From Luscinia megarhynchos (taxonomy: Eukaryota > Chordata > Aves > Passeriformes > Turdidae), in contig JAPFBE010000003.1 of the NCBI GenBank assembly GCA_034336665.1, positions 34,136,360 through 34,200,359 on the forward strand: a stretch of DNA of 64,000 nucleotides, in the 5' to 3' direction. Position numbers and translations under genes: made by a program. Of this stretch, positions 13,471 to 25,322 are shown in pieces; within the stretch, counting starts at the first letter, position 1; each line of letters begins with the position of its first letter. The notes beneath the pieces are model-generated. The model was not told the DNA's origin and did no database searches. It worked only from the letters and a program-made list of their open reading frames with translations.

Positions 13471-15177
13471 GCCAAGAACTCTTTAAAAAGGACATTCAAG
13501 GAAGGAGGGTCAGGGAGGTTTGCCCTGTTTGTAGAAAAATTGATGGACTGCACAGAGTTGTCTTTGAGAAACTAGTGACAACTGACATGGACAAGACTAA
13601 GGTACTCAACAATGCTTTTGGCTTCAGTTTTCAAAGCTAATTTTTATTGCCATATATCTCAAGCCCCTGGACCTCAAGGCAGGTGCTAAAAGGAGATCAC
13701 TCAAATAACCACAACCCATGGGACCTGATGAGATGCATTCCAGGATGCATTCCACATGAGGGAAATGCCTCGTGGTTGCCAAGCCAGCCTATAGCACATT
13801 TGAAAAGTCACATGGCTCAAGCAAAGTCCCCAGGGACTGGAAAAAGGAAAACTTCACAAAACTTCTAAAAACAGTAAAAAGGATGATGCTGACAACTACA
13901 GACCTGTCAACTTAAACCTTGTGCCCAGTAAGATCACTGATCCTCTTGGAAGACATGTCAAAACTTATAGAAGACAGCAGGTGATAAGAGACAACCAACA
14001 TGACTTCCCTAAGGGCAAATTGTGTCCCACTTAACTAGTTGTCCTTCATGATGGAGTGACAAGATAACATCAGCAAACAAGGCAAGAGCTACTGATACCA
14101 TCTGCCTGAAATTCTGCAAGATCTTTGGCACTTTCCCAAACAATATTCCACACTAGAAAAGATATGGGCTTGATGGATGGAAAATAAATAGTCTGGATGA
14201 AAGTGTTAAAAAAATACAGTCAATGGCTTGATGTCCAACTAGAAATCATAAAAAACAGCACCCCTCAAGTGTCCCTACTGAGACCTGTACTATTTAACAT
14301 CATCAGTTACATAGACAGCTGGGCTGAGGGCACATTTAATAATTTTGCAAATGGCACCAAGCTGGGTGGTGCAGTTTATGTACTAGGGGGAAGGGATGCC
14401 ATCCCAAGGGAGCTTCACAGACTTGAGGAGTGAGCCCATGCAAACTTCATAAAGTTTAACAAGGCCAAGGTGTAAGGTGCTACACCTGGGTTGGCACAAT
14501 CCCCAGCACCAAATCAGATCGAGGGATGAATGGATTGAGAGCAGCCTGTTGACAAAGACTGGAAATAACAACTGGTGAAAATTTAGATGTGAGCCAGCAA
14601 TGGTGTTTGAAGCACAGAGAGCCAACCACATCCTGGGCTGTTCCAAAAGCAGTGTGGCCAGCAGGTCAAGGGAGGTAGTTCTGCCCCTCTACTCCACTCT
14701 TGGAGCTCTGGGATCCCCAGCACAAGAAAGCCACAGACCTGTTGGAAGGAGTCCAAAGGAGTGTATCAAGAATGATCAGAAGGCTGGAGCACTTCTCCTG
14801 TGAAGACAGGCTGAGAGCATTGGTATTGCTCAGCCTGAAGAGGAGCAGGTTCTGGGAACAGCTGACTCTGGTCTTTCTGTACATAGAGGGGCTTGTGAGA
14901 AAGGCAGTGAGAGACATTTCATCAGGTAGTAGTAAAAGGACAAGGGGTAACAGCTTTAAACTGAAAGAGATTCTTTTTGGGACACAAAGAGGAAATTGTT
15001 TATTATAAGAGTGGTGAGACACTCAAGTAGGTTGTGCAGAGAGACCATGGATGCCCCATGCCTGAAAGCATTCAAGGCCAGCTTAGATGGAGATTTGGGA
15101 AAGGCTGTCTAGCAAAAGGTATTCCTGACCATAGGTCCCCTCCAACCCACACTGTTCTATTATTCTAAGATTCTAAA
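13471..15177 (+). mobile_element. CR1 LINE, 5'-truncated, decayed reverse transcriptase
   Basis: This is a chicken-repeat-1 family non-LTR retrotransposon in plus orientation. The reverse transcriptase is recognisable in broken frames. The conserved peptide DNYRPVNL is encoded at 13891-13914. A palm segment VLFNI...NFANGTKLGG lies at about 14,284-14,370. The segment VASRSREVVLPLYSTL starts at about 14,657, followed by the C-terminal ELWDPQHKKATDLLEGVQR region near 14,700-14,760. From about 14,800 the sequence is the standard CR1 3' part, ending at 15,150-15,177 in short TTCTA-type repeats in place of a poly-A tail. Stops and frameshifts interrupt every domain, and the catalytic FADD motif reads FANG (14344-14355), so the copy cannot make an active enzyme. 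The endonuclease and ORF1 regions are missing. The 5' edge is approximate: homology is faint between 13,471 and 13,620. Host genes cannot be inferred from it. Confidence 0.93.
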
Positions 15178-15444
15178 TCCAGAGAGACAAAAAATACAGG
15201 GCACCTAAGTGTGGAAAAAAATGTTTAAGTTAAACAGAAGTGTCTGCAAGTGTCAGAAAAAAAATGATTGTGAATTTTTTAAAACTGAAAAGTGCAGGGA
15301 TTTTGTAGTAGTCCAGACTTAGTTTACACAGATCTGAATATTCTGGCTGTTAATTTTCTGCCATCATGTCTGATGAAACCAATAAACAGCTTGTTATGAG
15401 TAAAACTTAGCCTAAAATATAGTGAGTATATTACAAAAAACCAT

Positions 15445-15454
15445 CCCCCCCCCC
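15445..15454. repeat. C10 homopolymer
   Basis: A run of ten C residues following CCAT. It is a short mononucleotide tract with no other meaning visible. Confidence 0.9.
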
Positions 15455-16500
15455 TTATTCCTAAGCTCTAACCTTCTGCAAGTGAGTTACTGGTGACTTT
15501 GGTAAGTGCCAAAAAGCAGCCAACATCTGTTTATTCATTATTTTTACCTTCTATATAGCATACTGTGAACAAAAAATAATCAAACCAGTGCTAAAGAAAA
15601 TGTTAAAATATTTTAGGGTCTTTTGCAGCGTGTGTGGTGATTGATCAAACATGGGAATATTTGTGTTTGGTAAACTCAATACATGTGGCTAGTTGGCTAT
15701 TTACAGTTCCAGTTCAAGAGAATTTTAGCATTTGTAAAAAGAATACTTTTTCCAGGAGAATTTAATTTTTCTGTCTGCCATGGACTGGAGTTAAATCTGA
15801 AAGAAATCAGAGGCACAGTCATTTAAGTGGAGAACTCAACACATATCTTGAATCCTGGATCAAATAAATTGCCAACCCTTTTCTCACCTTCTGCTGGACA
15901 CAACATGCATGACTGTTTCTAGGAGCTTGGAATGAGCTGGGTTCTGAGCCACGGGGTGCAGGATGTGCGAAATCTAAAGTTAAACAACATTCAGCAAAGG
16001 AAGTCAGCATCATCCCCACCCTTTCTTTTCCCAAAATTATAATGTAGAAATGTTATATTCTTGTGGCTTCAGTGGTTTTGTGCCACTTTTTGGAGGCACA
16101 AAAGAAATAACATTTTTTTCCCAAGTCAGAATAGGGACAGAAATAAATTTCAAAGACATCATACTTCAAGGGGTGCCAGAATTTAGGACCTCCTACCATG
16201 ATCTTTTACTTTCATTTTGCTTTCCTCCCAGAACATAATTGCATGCCCTCAATGTGAGGAAAATAGGTAAAGAAAGTGAGCCAGGGTCAATTACTTTCAG
16301 CAGGACTCATCTGTCTGAAATCTTCTGTCTATATTTGAGTAACCTAACCTTGGTTCCCCTTAGAGTAAATTAAGAGATATTTTCAAGTATATTAGAGGGC
16401 TATTTAAGACAGGTTAGATGAATTGCATGTGAAATTGCCACTTTCTTTCTACTGACTTTGAAGGGAGCCTAGCTCATATGTAGACAGATTTAACTCAAAT

Positions 16501-16530
16501 GAGTGCCACTCTTGATGAGTGCCACTCTTG
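16501..16530. repeat. 16-bp tandem duplication
   Basis: GAGTGCCACTCTTGAT at 16501-16516 is repeated as GAGTGCCACTCTTG at 16517-16530. The near-perfect identity suggests a fairly recent slippage event. Confidence 0.9.
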
Positions 16531-16691
16531 CCAGCCCTCCAACAGAGAGCTGCCATAATCCCATAGAAGAGATTTGCAAAACTGGGGCAAACCAGGAAAT
16601 TATGCCCCTCAGAGGTAGTCACAGATCAGGTGATTAAAAAGAAAACATTGCAGATTGAATTGATTCTATTAAACAAATATTTCATAATGTC

Positions 16692-16708
16692 AAAAAAAAA
16701 AAAAAAAA
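16692..16708. repeat. A17 homopolymer
   Basis: Seventeen consecutive A residues. No retrotransposon body was recognised upstream, so it is listed only as a mononucleotide repeat. Confidence 0.9.
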
Positions 16709-17280
16709 GGCAATAAGAACTCCCCACATAGAAATGAAAGGCATTGAAAGAATCAGCATCCCTACTGAGAAGTGGTAGGCTCATTTCTAAATTAGCATTA
16801 GCATGATTAAGAACTGAAACAAATTCTTAGGACAGTGATTGGTTCACACTGCCTTCAAAATTAGACTTGACTTCTTTCTGGAAGATTTTATAGCCAGTAC
16901 TTTGTATCCAGTGAGACTAGAGGATCTAATAGTCCTCTCTAGCCTAAGAATCAATGAACCCATTAACAACTTGGACAGCACATTAGAGTTAAGACATTAT
17001 CCTGCAATCAGACAATATTACCTTTTCTGTGCTCCAGGTTCACACACTGCCCTCTTACCCCCTGCCTCTAATTTCAGGTTATCTTCTTGAGGAACCTGGC
17101 CACTTTTTCTGCTGTGTTAACTCATATAATAGCTCAGTACCAGCTGCAGCAATTGCATGTCGTGTGCTTCAGCTGTTATTAACCAAAAGGTGACAGTGAC
17201 AGTGAATCTTTAAATGGTTGGAGAACCTAATATTCCTTGCCACTTCTATCTCTGAATATACCAAACCTCCACCATTCACC

Positions 17281-17299
17281 TTTTTTTTTTTTTTTTTTT
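17281..17299. repeat. T19 homopolymer
   Basis: Nineteen consecutive T residues. It could be the complement of a poly-A tail on the minus strand, but the sequence downstream is not a family I recognise. Confidence 0.9.
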
Positions 17300-18721
17300 G
17301 GCTTAACACTGAAAAAAGTTGTTAGGTTTTGTTGTTCACTGCAGTGGAACAAGAAATTATTTTCTTTTAGGGAAACTTAAATGATTATGCAAGGACTGTT
17401 CACAATTTGTAATATCATCCTGACCATCCAGACCTCTGCTTGTCATTCCCTTCACAGTTTTCCATGCCATTTTTCATATAAAATTTCTCTTCTGCATGGC
17501 AGGTACTCTCTAATTCTGCTGAAGCCTCCTTTCTTAATGGAAATGTAGAGCAGTCAAAGGCATTAACTGAAATTTTCTCTGTGGTCACAGAATTGTGCAG
17601 GAGGGCTACTCTGTGCCAGTTGCCCTCCCTGAGAAGTCATGTACATCATATATTTCTGCAATTATTCTTGTGTACTTATTCTCTCATAGCCTTTCCCCTT
17701 TCTCTTCACAATCCTACTAATTGTAAATAAGGCTGTCTGTGGAGAATTTGCAAATGTATGAAGTTTTTCCCTGTCATAGTTTAAATGGGGAGAAAGAGTA
17801 TAAACGAAGAGAAGGTCTGAAAATAAAAATCTTGAGGGAAAAATTAAATACTGGGCTATTGAATCTCATTAAACTCAGGGGACATCCTGTTGCTATGGAG
17901 AGTTATTAGAATCATGCAAACATGGGTATGTACACATGGTCAGCTGGAGAGCTCCCAAAGCTCCATTGCCTTAGCTACTTCATCCATATGGAGATACCTG
18001 CACCATGGACATCTAATTTTAATTCCTTGCTTATTCTCAGTTGTCATTTTCATTGTATTCTTCACACAATAGCCTCAGTTTCAACAGAAGGCTTGAAAAG
18101 TGCATTCATTCAGGCTAATCTTGCTGACAGACATCCCTGGTGGCAGCTGCCCAAATTAAGGATGCTGATAGATTCAAGTTTTTCACTTTCAGGGTAAGTA
18201 CTCAGACCATTTTTTTGGCAATAAATAAAGGAGGTATAACACCAATATCTCTTCTTTGAAAGAAAACTTCATCTTTTGATGCTGTGATTCTGCTGATGTG
18301 TTTTAGATGCATGAATGTCTATTCAGGAGGGTCTTCAGTTGACAGATAAATGGAAAAACTTTTTTCTGGATCTTGTTACTCTTACTTTTGCCATTTGAAG
18401 AAAAATATTGTACTTATCTTAAGTACCAAATGGATAGAGATGGGTACTGAACCTATTTTGGCATGTTAGACATGAAGTCAATTTTGCCTGATTTTGCACC
18501 AGAAGCTAACTCATTCTGAGGGTCCAGGAACTATTCTCATTTGTAATTTGTCCCCATTAGTGGCTCATTTTCATGCCCTTCTTTTTTCTGACACTATTAT
18601 GAGTCTTCCTAAAGTCTGACTGAGCATCATATTATCTGACTCTTTATGCATTCTGTAGCAAACTATTCTAATGTCAAGTTTCATGTTTATTACCTGTGTT
18701 TTACATGTTTTTGGACACCAG

Positions 18722-19177
18722 TCACAGAATCACAGAATGGTTGAGGTTGGAAGGGACCTCTGGAGGCCATCTTGTCCAATCCCCCTCCTCAAGCAGAGAC
18801 ACCCAGATCCCATTGTTCAGGACCATTTCCAGACAGTATTTTAGTGTCTTGAAGGAAGGAGACCCACACAGTAAACCACTGTTTCCTGATGTTTGGAGAC
18901 AACCTGCCATCTTCAGTTTGTGCATGCTGCCTCTGGCCCTGCCATGGCACACCACTCTGAAAAGTCCTGCTCTGTTCCCTTTGCACTTTCCTTTAGGTAT
19001 TAATTTCCTTTAAGCTTCCCTCTGAGCCATCTTTTTGGCAGGCTGAGCAGTTCCAGCTCTCAGTCATTCCTTACAGGGAAGGTGTTCCAGTCTCTTAATC
19101 ACCTTGCTAGCCCTTTGCTGTCTCTCTCCAGTATGTGGATGTCTCCCTTGTATGGAGGAGCCCACAAGAGGACACAC
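18722..19177 (-). mobile_element. CR1 LINE 3' fragment, minus orientation
   Basis: On the plus strand this begins with the hallmark reverse complement of a CR1 3' end (TCACAGAATCACAGAATGG), followed by GGTTGGAAGGGACCTCTGGAGG-type sequence. It then runs through the usual CR1 3' untranslated and RT C-terminal region: CAAGCAGAGACACCCAGA, TTTCCTGATGTTTGGAG, CAGTTTGTGCATGCTGCCTCT, and CTCTCCAGTATGTGGATGTC near 19,130. Similarity ends at about 19,177, so it is a severely 5'-truncated copy of about 455 bp, as most CR1 insertions are. The element's sense strand is minus, opposite to the copy at 13.5-15.2 kb. Open frames inside it on both strands are by-products of the repeat. Confidence 0.95.
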
Positions 19178-20376
19178 CAAACTGTAAGTTCTCATTCATT
19201 TTATGCTGGTACAGCCTTGAAGGAGTAAGATCTACATCACTACAAATTATTCTCTGGAAAGTTTCAGCTCTTTGTTTCTGGAATTCATTGAAGTGGCATT
19301 TGTCAAGTTTTTTCAACTTTAGTTGATCTTAGTTCACTTCTTTGTTGAACAGTAAATTAATGTTGAAAAATGTTTGTAAGTGTAATGGCAAAAAGCACAT
19401 CATTTAATGAAAAAAACTTAATAGACAATTACTTTAGAAATCAAGTCAGATTTTAAGGCAAAATTGTAAACCTTGAGAATAGAGCCTGAATGGTTTAGTC
19501 AGAGCCTCAAAGGCTTCTTCTGTAGCTATCACTTTTTCAATATTCAGTTATTGTTCTTTGGACGGAGTTATGTTTAAATGCAAGGTCTTTTATTGTCTTC
19601 CCAGATTCCAATCCAAACAATTGAATTTGCATGCATCAAATTTCCTGTGATGTTTCACAAATGTTGCCCATTTCCCTCTCAAAGGTTTTCATAAGAATAA
19701 GAAAATTACAAAATCCTGTAATGTTGTTAATGAAGTCAGTCTAACAGCTGTATTTCCATGATGAAGTAATTAATTTTTCTGATAGGTACAGATACAGATA
19801 TATAGATTTACTGCCACATTTTGTCTACTTTACCAGTGAAAAGCATGAACAGCATGGTCATAATTGGTAAATGCTTATCTAATTCCTGATCTATAAGGTA
19901 AGTGAATACATGCTGCCCTCCTAGCTCCAGCTCCATGTTCTGCCCACTGATTAATTTATTCAAGACTTACTTTAACATTCAATACGAGTCTGACAAAGAA
20001 GAGGCAAAATCAATAAAAAATTAAGATCTAATATTAATAGTTTATTTTATAATGGTTTATTGCAACAGCTTAAAGTTATATCTTATAATTTTATCACGTA
20101 TTATATCATGTCCTTCTTCTAGTGCCAGCTGTGTCTCCTAAAGGTAGTTACAGCTTTTCTCACTGGTGATATAAATTATGGCAAAATAAATATTAATTAG
20201 GAGTTCTGGAGATGGGAAACCTCTCTAAGCATAGAAGGACTGGAATAATCATCATTAGTAGAAACATGTAGGGTTTGATCCTTTTTCCATGGAAGTAAAT
20301 TGGGTTATAATCTAAGTGATTTCACAGGCAAATAGAATTTTTTATTTTCACAGCACATAGTGCGGCGAACTGTATT

Positions 20377-20406
20377 AAATTGATTTAGTCATGTGTTAAT
20401 CAATTT
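20377..20406. promoter_or_regulatory. Perfect 9-bp inverted repeat with TTGATT/AATCAA words
   Basis: AAATTGATT (20377-20385) and AATCAATTT (20398-20406) are perfect reverse complements, separated by 12 bp. TGATT-type half sites are bound by PBX/TALE homeodomain proteins. The inverted repeat is seen directly; binding is inferred and untested. The surrounding AT-rich DNA makes chance palindromes fairly likely. Confidence 0.3.
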
Positions 20407-23400
20407 GTTTTTCCTAACCAAATACTTCAAAGGAAATTAATGAAATTAATATCCCCACAGAGTGACAGGTTTCTCAGTCATTGTTTCAAACAGCTATCTG
20501 CCTTCTTCCCTCTGGCTTTGCCTGTATCCCAAAAACATCTTCAGTCAAAGTGGAGAGATTGCCCTTAGTGAAATGCAGTGACTCAGTCCCACAGACAGCT
20601 GAGAAACACCCTCGAGACTTTCTCCAGAGGACTTCTAGATGTGAGTGGTCTAACTGCTGATTATGATTTGTCCCTGGAAATGTCATATTTGAAAGTTCAC
20701 TGAGTTGGCAAAGGCATCCATGATTCTGTTAGATTTCATCTGAGGCTGAAAAGGTGGTACATTTACTATCATGCTGCAAGTTTAAGGAAGACAGGACCCC
20801 ATCTCTTGGAAGCATAATGATGAGTCAGACTAAACTTAAAATTCCTTCTGTGACAAGGGGAAAAATGTGCAGAGACAAAAAGAAATTGGTTTTTTTATGC
20901 CCAAAGCAGTATGCCAAAAAAGTCTCCTAAATCAAAACAAGGTTTTTCTAGAAAATAGTTTTCCTTACTTCTTCACAGTCAAAAGAAGGGAATTGGAAAT
21001 CGATGATCCACAAAAATATATATTTTTAGAAACATATTAAACTACAGGAAGATAGAATTCTGTTGAGATCTGAAATGCTGGTACAGTGGCTTATTTGCAG
21101 CACCTTCCCATTTTGCCACAGACATGTGTAGGGTTTTTTATACCTAATTTTAAAGTTAATTTGAATTTATTTTTTGTAATTAGGTTAGTCTATCCCTCCA
21201 TTATTTTATCAATTAAAATTCTGTACTGAAAGATTTTTCTTGTGGCTGTTGGGGTTTTTCCCTAGTGATTGCATTTTCTTTACAAATAAAACAATATAAA
21301 GGATCATTTCCTGAACACCTGGAGTACATCTCAGCACATATTTTATCCCAGTCATCCAAGAAGTGCAACAAATTCAGATTCTGAAAGTGTACATTGATGC
21401 CTGTCAAACTCAACATCTCCTAAGGAAAAAATAATGTGTTAACGCTGATTTTTGATTTTGAGCAGATAACACTCACCAGGAGGGGTGAGGCTCTCTGTGA
21501 AACAGGAAGTTTACCACTAAATGGAACTCAGATCTTTATCAAAGACAGTGAGGCAATCAGAATACTGTTGGTTATTTTATTAAAGCACAGCAACCTGTCA
21601 TTTCATTACATATCCTTAGGATCAGCCAGTGAGAACTCTGGAACTGTATGAGCACCAATGACTATCTTTGCTTCACTCTTTATCCTCCTTCCTTTGCAGT
21701 TTTTCACAAGTTATCTGTGATCCCTCAGGGCACCTTTCTCCTCTACCAGAACCAATGATAGCAGAAAGGCATTCCAGCTCCTAAAGAGCTCCATTCCAGG
21801 AGCTCCAGCCGTACAATGCTCAGGGCTGGCTCAAAGGGGAGCCTGCTCTTTGCAAGCTCAGGGTGGTGGGGTCCCTGCCCTGGGTGCAGAGGCAGCTGAG
21901 TGCCTGCACACACAGGAGCAGAGCCAGCTGGGCTGTCTGCAGCAGGCTCTGAACGATGTGAGCTGTCTCATGTGGCTTTGCCACTTTGATCTCTGGGCGC
22001 TCACATCCCTGCACCACACCACACGCTGCTGCTTACAGGCAAGCCCCTGCAAGCTGAGAAAGCACCCTAATTAACAACCAAAGAACAATCACTGCTAAAA
22101 ATAAGTTGGCTAATTCAAACATCAAGCCAAGACTTAACAGGAATCCAGGGCCATATGTACTAAAAAATGTTTGTGTCCTATTTTGCCCCATTGCCTGCAA
22201 TGCTCTGTAAGCACCTGGCCACATTCTACTTTTTAAGAGTAAGTAGTTATGACAGAGGGTTCTTTTTGAAGCCTTCAGTACTGCCAATATTGGGATCAAA
22301 GTTGTTCTGTTGCTGCACTTCATAGCTCATTTCAATTAGAAAATTGTATTGACAGCAGCTTGTGAGTGGATGAATTTTTTCGTTCATTTTTCTCCTTTCA
22401 GGAAAATACATACTGCTACACACGATAGTGCCCTGCTGCAGAGACACTGGTGCTTCTTCCTGTCCACTAAAAATGTTACCTGGAAACATTTGACTCTTCA
22501 ATGGTCACATTTCATGAGTCCTTCACAGTCATTTGCGTGGACAAGTAATACATCAGAATTTTCCTTTCCCTGGCAACCTTCCAAATGAGGAGCTCCTAGT
22601 TTATAACTAAGCTTATTTTAGCTCCTATGTGCATGATCTTCTACCCTATTCCTACAGTTCCCAGAAATCACACACAACTTACTCTATCTCCTCATATGCA
22701 TTAATGTATCCCAACCTTGTGTTAGTAGCAGTGTCTATTAGAGTAATCTTGCTTTTTTTGTCCACTTTATTAATAACTAAATAAATTCAAACTCAAAGTT
22801 GATATTTGAGTGACTACACGAACAAGAGCCTTCTAGTCTTGTACTTTCTCTGCCAAGACAATCCACCCTTGGCTCTCAGCATTCCTAATCAATTTAGATG
22901 TGCTAACAATTCTTGTATTCTCATGTTGCTGTATGCTCTATTAAAGCCTGTGCTCAAAATGATCATCATAATAAAACACACTCAGGTATTTGACTGTAAT
23001 GGAATATGTCTTATACAGAACAGGTACTTCAAGATCAGCAACACCTCCTTTTACAAAAATATTTCAAAGGTTTTAGAAACATGATTGGAAACTATTTTAT
23101 TTATTTTCTGATCTCTTTGCCTAGGGAAATGAGAGTATTAGCTACCAAGAAAGCAATTACCAAGACTTCTAAGGGAGAGGAAAATTAAAAGAATAAATAT
23201 AAAACACCAAAATGATGCAAACATACTCCCTGTACTAGATTGTCTCAGCTCTAACTCCCAGCAATTTGTGGAATTTCACAGCACTATATCCCAGAATACA
23301 ACTCTTGTCTTGAGAAGCTTCTCTTGCTGAGTCTCATTGGCTGCATTTATGCATTTTTATTTCTGTTCTATTTAGAATGGTTACTAAAGTATAAGCCATG

Positions 23401-23624
23401 CTTAGTTTTGAGATATCTATCCAAAAGTTAGTTCCCACAATAGACACCAGGCTATTTGATAATAACAAGGAACCAAGTGTAAGCCCTGATTGTAAAATGT
23501 AGAATGGTTTGTCTTTAGTGGAAAAAGGATCTATAGAGTTTATTAGTAGAGTAGCTGAAAAACAACAATGTCAAATAAAGCAAAAAGTAAAAAGCCCTTC
23601 ATAATAGGGTAGTACAGTGGATGT

Positions 23625-23690
23625 TAAAAAAAAATAGCAAACAACAAAAGCCCCCCAAACCCTAAAGAAAACAAACAAACAAAACCCCCA
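23625..23690. repeat. A/C-rich low-complexity tract
   Basis: Sequence dominated by A with C clusters, including A9, CCCCCC and CAAACAAACAAAACCCCC segments. It has the same character as the tract at 12374-12431. Confidence 0.8.
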
Positions 23691-25256
23691 GATATTTTCA
23701 GATGAAAAGACCTTGTGAGGCATTGCTGAAATCCAGCTCTGTTTGTTAAAATTATAAAAAAAATTGACATTTCAGAACCATGTAGCCTGATAATGTTGTT
23801 GATGAAAGAACATGCATTAACCAGCAGAATAATGCAGTGCAAGCATGCTACAAAGAATGTGTAGATTTCACAAAGAATTGTGAGAAAAGGATACTGACAT
23901 TTTCATTTATCTAATTCTTACAAAATGAGAGGTGTGGTCCACATAAAAGTTGCTAATTTTGATTTATTAAAATATTTATATAATATTATTAATTTTGTTA
24001 ATTTTTTTTTTACTTGATATGCACATCCTATATTTCCTATTATATTTTTAACTTCCCTGCCACTGTTTTAGAGAGATGTATCTCCTTAAAAAAGAGGTTT
24101 AACTGATCTCTCTCTTTCTAACCCTGTAGAGCCCTGCAGACTGGGAAGATTTGGTATTTAAGGCTGCACTATCTGGTACATATAAATCAGGGATGTATTA
24201 TCAGGGATGAATCTTTAGGGACAAAGCAGAAATTTCACAGTCAAAGGAGAGAGAAGTCATTTCACTGAAAGGCTGAAGCATTTAAAAAGTAATAAATTAT
24301 TTTAATAACTACCTAATGGTAGACATTACAGAGTGTTCTCTAATTATTAATCCACTACAGACATGTTCACTGCTCTGAGAAAGAAAGACGTTGTGGTGCA
24401 TAACTTCCTCCAGTTTGATAAGGTCATAGTTCTTCATTATTTCTGATTTGAGATTTGCCATTGAAGAGGTTGTCTCATGTCTTTGCTGCCTTCTCCTGCT
24501 TATATATTTCAAATTATGTATATCTTCCCCATGCTTCACTGTGCAGTAAGTCAGGTGCTGATATCAGATATTAATTTTTCAGGTCTGTCACCCTTCGAAG
24601 CCCTGGTACATCAATAATTCCATTTTGCTTTCTTATCTGTAATTTCCTTTCTTTCTAGGCTGCTCCAAGTCTCAGTCTTTTGTCTTTACCACATGTATCA
24701 TTTCTGCAACGTATTTTCAAACTTTTAAAAGATATAACATTCCTTACCAAAAGTTCTTTCTTCAAGATTTTTCTTAAGGGACAATAAATCCATAATGTCT
24801 CTCCTAATTCCTGACACAAAACATAAACAGAATTTATGTCTGAGCTTTGTCTCTATTATGAAAGGCTTCAATAAAGATATCTGAATGCTCAAATGGAGAG
24901 CAGTATTTTCTATCAGTCAAGCTTTTTCAGATTGTTTTGCTGTCCCCAAGCTTCCCCATCTCCTTTGTTATGACAATATTTTGTTTCTTTCTCTCTCCCA
25001 GAGGAAGCTGGGACCATCACACAAGAGGAAAACAGGGAAATAAAATACAGACAATGTTTTGTGAACCATCCTAAAAGCCATGTGTGGTGGGAGGAGTGTG
25101 TCGAATTATTGCTTGTCATTTTCCTTCTTTTGCTGTAAAGGTTTTTTACTGCTTGTCTTGTCTCATTTTCTTTGTGAGTTGTTCAAGAGCATATGTTTCC
25201 TCGTACCAGAAATCAGAGTGGATTTTACTCCCTGTGTATTATTGTGCATATATATT

Positions 25257-25322
25257 TCACAGAATCACTGATTCAAAGATTAGTCTGAGTTTAAATGGAC
25301 CCAGAAGGATCACTAAGTTCAT
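25257..25322 (-). mobile_element. Short diverged CR1 3'-end scrap, minus orientation
   Basis: The plus strand starts TCACAGAATCACTGATTC and continues to GACCCAGAAGGATCACTAAG. This matches the order of the reverse complement of a CR1 3' terminus (GAATCAC repeats, then a GGGACC...AAGGATCA...GTCCA block). Only about 66 bp can be followed, with many substitutions, so family assignment is tentative. Confidence 0.6.

Larger units (their letters stand above)
15178..18721. other. AT-rich non-coding DNA between two CR1 copies
   Basis: No gene, exon or RNA was recognised. Simple sequence includes C10 (15445-15454), A17 (16692-16708) and T19 (17281-17299), plus a 16-bp tandem duplication at 16501-16530. 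Frames are at most about 90 codons with no domain. Confidence 0.65.
19178..25256. other. AT-rich non-coding DNA, no gene seen
   Basis: Only short overlapping frames occur. The block 21,780-22,070 is notably GC-richer and open on both strands (about 65-75 codons each way), but no domain or repeat family is recognisable. An inverted repeat at 20377-20406 and an A/C-rich tract at 23625-23690 are listed separately. Confidence 0.65.

Noticed and set aside
14666..15022. 118-codon minus-strand frame
   Set aside because: It is the antisense of the CR1 3' region, not a separate gene.
18696..19013. 105-codon plus-strand frame
   Set aside because: It lies on the antisense strand of the minus-oriented CR1 at 18,722-19,177 and is a repeat by-product.
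21780..22074. GC-richer patch with frames on both strands
   Set aside because: No domain, no CpG enrichment, no known repeat; both strands are open to a similar extent, which argues against coding selection.
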